Shown: piece after piece, positions 60,302-64,000 of the stretch | How positions within the stretch are numbered: position 1 is the first letter of the stretch | How the letters are laid out: each line of letters starts with the position of its first letter | Source: Mesorhizobium sp. M9A.F.Ca.ET.002.03.1.2 | GTDB taxonomy: Bacteria > Pseudomonadota > Alphaproteobacteria > Rhizobiales > Rhizobiaceae | Assembly (NCBI RefSeq): GCF_003952365.1 | Contig: NZ_CP034443.1 | Location: 6,193,001-6,257,000, forward strand | DNA: 64,000 nt | Direction: 5' to 3' | The notes under the pieces: model-generated | The model's database searches: none | What the model was told of the DNA's origin: nothing | The model's input: only the letters and a program-made list of their open reading frames with translations | Made by a program: the position numbers and the translations under genes

Positions 60302-61459
60302 TGGCAGAAGTCAGCGCGTGAATTGACGCGTCTGCGTCCACATCATCAAGTTCTGGCGTCCGACATGCGATGCGCTGACATAGCCAGATCGGGCGAGCCT
60401 TCGATACAGTTCTTTCTTTATGCCGGTGCATTCAGCGGTCTGCGCCAAACACCCCTTCACCCGCGTTCAAATATTGTGGGAGCATCCGGCCATGCGCAGT
60501 TGGTCAGGTTTGCGCAGCCTGGTCGTTGTAAGGGTCGAGTTCGACGGCAAGCCTGGCAATGACAACCACTCGTCGTGACCGATGGCGCCGCGCCTGCTTC
60601 TACAGGGCGCGGCCCGCAGACGGGCCAGGTCATTCATGAAAAAGGGGGAAAGGTTGGCCTGCGTTTCGGACACAGATAATGGAAAATGGAGAACGATCGT
60701 CGACGACGGCCGGCACGAGGGCTCCATCGGGTTAAGACCCGCCTTTTTGCACGTCGTTGCCGCCGATCACCGCACGCATCGCAGAGAGGTATTCCGAAGC
60801 CAGAATTCCTGAGGTAGGTGTGCGTCCAGTGCTTTCGACGAGAAGGAGAGATTGACGGGCAAAGGCTCAACCAGTTTCATTGGAACGCTAAGACGTTGGC
60901 GGAGATTATTGCATCTGCTTGTGAAGAAGTAGATGTAAATGATTGATGTTTAACGTTATGGTGGGCCCGGAGGGACAATGTTCTTTATGGAGAATCAATA
61001 TGATAGCAGCTGGTTCGCCAACCCATTTCCTTCGTATTCTCTCGTCTGGTCTGGCGAACCTAAGGATCAGGAAGAGGACTAGTTTAACACAAACGGTGTC
61101 TCTGTCCTGTCCCACAAAAGTGTCGATGAAGGCATATTGACCAGGTCGTGAGCGCGACCAGTTTGACCGAAACCTGTCTGTCGATCTTGGGGATAAACCC
61201 GCACATAGCGGTCATTCCCATCTTCGACTTCAGGTCTGGCGTGACGACGCCCTCAAAAACAGATGCCTTCAATGATAACTCCCGTTGGCGCGTTGCGACA
61301 GAAACTCGCTCACAGAAGAAAATTTGCGGACGTCATAGAGGATTGAGGGATCACAAGCCCCACCACCACGGCCTGTTAATGGCGCTTGGTCAGGTGCTTC
61401 AGCGATTGAGCACAATGTAGATAGACAGATATATATGTGTTTCATTGCCGAGGTTTTCT
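60302..61459. other. 1.1-kb stretch with no supported gene
   Basis: This region is lower in GC than its neighbours from about 60830 to 61440 and shows no frame with a good start, ribosome-binding site and recognisable product. Two features can be named: a hairpin with CGGGT/ACCCG (60728-60741) followed by five T (60744-60748), which would terminate plus-strand transcription, and an imperfect palindrome around 60913-60936 (CATCTGCTT and AAGTAGATG). Short frames, such as a minus-strand one at 61084-61272, are not supported. The base composition suggests acquired DNA. Confidence 0.5.
60728..60748 (+). terminator. candidate rho-independent terminator
   Basis: CGGGT (60728-60732) and ACCCG (60737-60741) form a 5-bp stem with a TAAG loop, then CC and TTTTT. 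The stem is short, so this is a weak candidate. It lies 430 bp after the MBL-fold gene. Confidence 0.45.
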
Positions 61460-61729
61460 ATGAGCGAGCAAAATCGATATTCCCGGCGCGAGCGCATGAC
61501 GATCCTCGGCGATGTCGAAGCGGCGTCCTTTCTACCGTGGATCGAGCGTCATGCCGCCAAGCTCGGGCTCGCGCAGGCCATATGCGTCGCCGGTCCCGAT
61601 TGGATCGAGCTCGACGTCGCCGGTCCGACGGAACTGATCGATATGATGGAGATGGGATGCTCCCTTGGACCAATCGATGTCTGGGTCGAGGCTATCTGCC
61701 GGACGCCGATCGACAACGAATCGAGCTAG
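61460..61729 (+). CDS. small acylphosphatase-like protein
   Basis: The 89-residue product starts at ATG 61460 with GAGG 7 bases upstream; a TTG at 61445 gives five more residues. The line RMTILGDVEAASFLPWIERH, AAKLGLAQAICVAGPDWIEL, DVAGPTELIDMMEMGCSLGP follows an acylphosphatase-like beta-alpha-beta layout. It lacks the canonical GxVQGVxFR loop: the Arg and the VQG residues are replaced (GDVEAASFLP). It may be a catalytically inactive relative. It is an isolated gene ahead of the Rieske genes by 160 bp. The assignment is from pattern only. Confidence 0.62.
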   Translation: MSEQNRYSRRERMTILGDVEAASFLPWIERHAAKLGLAQAICVAGPDWIELDVAGPTELIDMMEMGCSLGPIDVWVEAICRTPIDNESS

Positions 61730-61889
61730 GCTTTGAAGCCGGTGGCCTTGCCTGGGAGACGTAATGCCGCTTTTTTAGGCATTATTGTCAGTGAGGAAAT
61801 ATTGTGCAAACGTGACCGGGCTTATTAGCAAATCCCTTGACCGCGAAGCTGTGCTCGGGAAGATGCTGATGTCGTTTGAAAGTTGACGT

Positions 61890-62540
61890 ATGCCACCCTA
61901 TCCGACCGGCTCATGGATGCCAGTAGCCCTCTCTGCGGACTTGCCGGCGGGAACCGTGATGCCGGCGCAATCCCCAGTCGGACCGATTGCCCTTTGGCGA
62001 AGCCGCTCCGGCCGTACGGCGGCCTTTGCCGACCGATGCCCTCATCGCGGCATGCGCCTTTCCCATGGCTTCGTGCGCGGTGAGGCCCTGTCCTGCATCT
62101 ATCACGGCTGGAGCTACGCCCAGGCGGGAAACTGCTTGCGCATCCCGGCCCATCCGGGGCTGGCGCCGCCGGAGACGATTCGCGTCGCGACCCAGGCGGT
62201 CGAGGACAGCGGCGGTATCATATGGATTGCCGTCGACGAAGCCGCTGCCCTGCCGCCGCGGCTCGACGGCCTTGCCCCGTTGCGCTCCATGATGGTGGAG
62301 GCGGACGTCGCGGCGCTGGAGGCGGCCGCGGGCGCGAAGGCCGAGGGAGGCCTGCTCGACCATTTCCACAATGGCCGGACCCTGCGCCTGCTGCTTGCCT
62401 CCGAAGGGGAAGCGCGGACGCTCATGCATGTTCTGGTGGGCGAGGACAGCAATCCGACCGAGCGGATCGCCGCGTCGCGGGCCGCCGAAACGCTGCGGCG
62501 CGTGGCCGAGGGCATTCGGCGCGACAGGGTCGCCAAATGA
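61890..62540 (+). CDS. stand-alone Rieske [2Fe-2S] protein of a split ring-hydroxylating oxygenase
   Basis: The 216-residue product has a Rieske site: Cys50-x-His52 in DRCPHRGMRLSHG and Cys69-x-x-His72 in SCIYHGWSY, with GVD-like flanking strands typical of the N-terminal domain of oxygenase alpha subunits. The remaining C-terminal ~110 residues lack the facial triad and form a small alpha/beta region with GEARTLMHVLVGEDSNPTER. It overlaps the next gene (ATGA at 62537), which holds only the catalytic half. Electrons from a reductase presumably pass through this protein to the partner's mononuclear iron. Confidence 0.88.
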   Translation: MPPYPTGSWMPVALSADLPAGTVMPAQSPVGPIALWRSRSGRTAAFADRCPHRGMRLSHGFVRGEALSCIYHGWSYAQAGNCLRIPAHPGLAPPETIRVATQAVEDSGGIIWIAVDEAAALPPRLDGLAPLRSMMVEADVAALEAAAGAKAEGGLLDHFHNGRTLRLLLASEGEARTLMHVLVGEDSNPTERIAASRAAETLRRVAEGIRRDRVAK

Positions 62541-63382
62541 CCCGCAACGCGATGATCGACGAATGGTATCCAGTCGGCCTTGCCAGCCAGCTCGATGCGC
62601 AGGGGCGCAAGACGGCCCTCATGGGCGAAGCGATCGAGGTGCGGCTCGGCGACGACGGAAACGCCAAGGTCACGGGCGGCGGCGGACGTGCCCTGCCGAT
62701 CTGCGTGCGCTATGGCCATGTCTGGTCGTCGCCCGGCAACCCGCAAAAGGCGCTGTTTGCGATCCCCGAGGCCGATCAGCCTGGCCGCCGGCTCGTCGAT
62801 GTCGGGGTGGTTCGCGTGCGCTGCTCGCCGTTGCGCGCGGTAGAGAACTTCCTGGACATTGCGCATTTTCCGTTCGTCCATACCGACATATTGGGGGCCG
62901 AACCGCATACGGAGGTCCAGAACTACAAGGTCGAGATCCGCGAGGACGAGGACGAGGTTTGGGCGACCCAGGTGAGGTTCTACCAGCCGCAGGCCGCCAA
63001 GTCGGCGGAAGGCGGCATAACCACGGAATACATGTATCGCGTGCCCGCGCCGACCTGCTCGATCCTCTATAAGACCTGTCCGCCGCGCCCGGGCGAATGG
63101 GACGTCATCACGCTTTTCGTGCAGCCTCTTGCCGAAGACCTGTGCGACGTGTGGCCATGGATGGCGCTGTTCGACGACGAGACGCCGATGACAGACCTGA
63201 TCCATTTCCAGCAGACGATCTTCGTCCAGGACCGATCGATCCTGGAAAACCAGATTCCGGGGCTGCTGCCGCTCGATCCCGGCATGGAGATTCCCACGCG
63301 AGCCGACCTCACCTCGGTTGCCTACCGGCGCTGGCTGAAGCGCCATGGCTACACCTACGGCGCGCAACTGGTGGCGCAATGA
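62537..63382 (+). CDS. catalytic (non-Rieske) subunit of a ring-hydroxylating or demethylating oxygenase
   Basis: The 281-residue product starts at ATG 62537, overlapping the Rieske gene by 4 bp. It has the mononuclear iron site NFLDIAHFPFVH (Asn104, Asp107, His110, His115) and the third carboxylate in QDRSILENQ (Asp232). The corresponding N-terminal Rieske Cys/His residues are absent: where they should be, the sequence reads ICVRYGHVWSSPG. The catalytic domain is thus separated from its iron-sulphur domain. NdmC-type caffeine demethylase is a known example of a Rieske-less catalytic subunit. Substrate unknown; GST follows by 4-bp overlap. Confidence 0.88.
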   Translation: MTRNAMIDEWYPVGLASQLDAQGRKTALMGEAIEVRLGDDGNAKVTGGGGRALPICVRYGHVWSSPGNPQKALFAIPEADQPGRRLVDVGVVRVRCSPLRAVENFLDIAHFPFVHTDILGAEPHTEVQNYKVEIREDEDEVWATQVRFYQPQAAKSAEGGITTEYMYRVPAPTCSILYKTCPPRPGEWDVITLFVQPLAEDLCDVWPWMALFDDETPMTDLIHFQQTIFVQDRSILENQIPGLLPLDPGMEIPTRADLTSVAYRRWLKRHGYTYGAQLVAQ

Positions 63383-64000
63383 AGCTCTACGACTACGTGC
63401 TGTCGCCGAGCTGCTACAAGGCGCGCCTGATGGCTGCGCTGGCCGGGGTGAAGCTCGACATCCGGCCCGTCGACTTCCATCCCGGTGCCGAGCATCGCGG
63501 TCCCGAACTCATGGCGCTCAACCCGGCGGGTTCGATCCCGATCCTGGAGGATGGCGACCTCGTCCTGACCGAATCCTCGGCCATGCTGGTCTACCTCGCA
63601 GCGCAGGCGGCGCCGCAATGGCTGGGCAGCGATACCGCCGGAGAGGCGGCGCGCGTCCAGCAATGGCTTTCCTTCTCGCATCGGCTGACCGCCAGCTTGG
63701 GGGCGGCGCGCCTGCATGAGATGCTGCTGCGTCCGGGCAATATCGATGTCCTTCAGGGACAGGGGACAACGGCCCTGCGGGAGATGGAAGCCGGCCTCGT
63801 CGAACAGCATATCCGCGGCCAGCGCTTCCTCGCGTCGGACCGGCCGACTGTCGCCGACATCGCCTGCTTTCCCTATGTGGCGCTGGCGCCGGACGGCGGC
63901 GTCTCGCTCGATCCCTATCCCGCGATCCGGCTATGGTCGCGGGCGATCCGCGGTCTCGACGGCTTCATCGAGATGCCCGGCATCCACCGGCTGCACGAGC
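63379..64000 (+). CDS. glutathione S-transferase, 3'-truncated by the window edge
   Basis: ATG 63379 overlaps the oxygenase stop (ATGA). The 207 visible residues have a thioredoxin-fold N-domain (KLYDYVLSPSCYKARLMAALAG with a Ser/Cys in the active-site region, then PAGSIPILEDGDLVLTESSAM with the cis-Pro, Glu-Ser glutathione contact) and the helical C-domain with TVADIACFPYVALAPDGGVS and the N-capping box. GST genes beside oxygenases often handle epoxides or remove halogens or thioether groups. The C-terminal few residues lie beyond the window. Confidence 0.92.
   Translation, partial: MKLYDYVLSPSCYKARLMAALAGVKLDIRPVDFHPGAEHRGPELMALNPAGSIPILEDGDLVLTESSAMLVYLAAQAAPQWLGSDTAGEAARVQQWLSFSHRLTASLGAARLHEMLLRPGNIDVLQGQGTTALREMEAGLVEQHIRGQRFLASDRPTVADIACFPYVALAPDGGVSLDPYPAIRLWSRAIRGLDGFIEMPGIHRLHE

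Noticed and set aside
61084..61272. Minus-strand 62-codon frame in the low-GC gap
   Set aside because: It has Met and a plausible composition but no ribosome-binding site, no conserved pattern and many Cys/Trp residues.

Overview
The window is high-GC DNA with overlapping start/stop codons, long co-directional operons, Tad pilus genes, beta-ketoadipate genes, TRAP and CUT1 transporters and mosaic intergenic repeats of a type common in rhizobia. This fits an alphaproteobacterium of the Hyphomicrobiales (Rhizobiales), most likely Mesorhizobium-like. The assignment rests on gene style and repeats, not on a marker gene. No rRNA, tRNA, CRISPR array or intact transposase was seen.

Layout. 1-8.6 kb: a Tad/Flp pilus-assembly block (cpaB cut by the left edge, cpaC, a short lipoprotein, one TadG-like and two TadE-like genes, cpaE) whose last gene overlaps an L,D-transpeptidase gene and a coiled-coil membrane protein gene. 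8.7-16.4 kb: an RND efflux pump with a divergent TetR regulator and a clear operator, flanked by decaying genes (a TetR pseudogene next to a tandem repeat, a frameshifted thioesterase, a SnoaL-like gene, a shattered NADP/F420 reductase-like gene). 16.4-30.8 kb: a quinate/shikimate-to-protocatechuate-to-beta-ketoadipate module. A minus-strand operon reads shikimate/quinate dehydrogenase, TRAP transporter (P, Q, M), type II dehydroquinase, a Tat-exported cyclase-family protein, QuiC1-type dehydroshikimate dehydratase, pcaD, pcaC, pcaH, pcaG, pcaB, with a divergent TetR gene. An IclR regulator and pcaIJ follow; the thiolase gene pcaF is reduced to its first codons.

30.8-43.8 kb: an accessory sugar-acid locus holding an RraA-family protein, four different enolase-superfamily genes, a NIPSNAP protein, a CUT1 ABC importer, and GntR and LysR regulators. 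43.8-49.4 kb: a minus-strand redox/lipid group (peroxiredoxin, disulfide oxidoreductase, type II NADH dehydrogenase, patatin, 3-hydroxybutyrate dehydrogenase). 49.6-54.1 kb: a LysR pseudogene, a DUF302 protein, an MFS transporter, a cupin, a LysR regulator and a small secreted protein.

54.3-58 kb: a patatin-like gene that has lost its catalytic residues, a terminator, and then a four-gene bufferin/gig-type RiPP operon: a DUF2282 precursor with four cysteines, a DUF692 multinuclear iron oxidase, a DUF2063 partner and a DoxX protein. 58-64 kb: an FMN-monooxygenase remnant, a LysR/metallo-beta-lactamase divergent pair, a 1.1-kb stretch with no gene I can support, an acylphosphatase-like small protein, and a split Rieske oxygenase (Rieske protein and catalytic protein encoded separately) with a glutathione S-transferase gene cut by the right edge.

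The most interesting items are the bufferin-type metal-responsive peptide operon, the split Rieske oxygenase with GST, the quinate operon with an exported hydrolase and an active-site-altered dehydroquinase, and the four-enolase sugar-acid locus.
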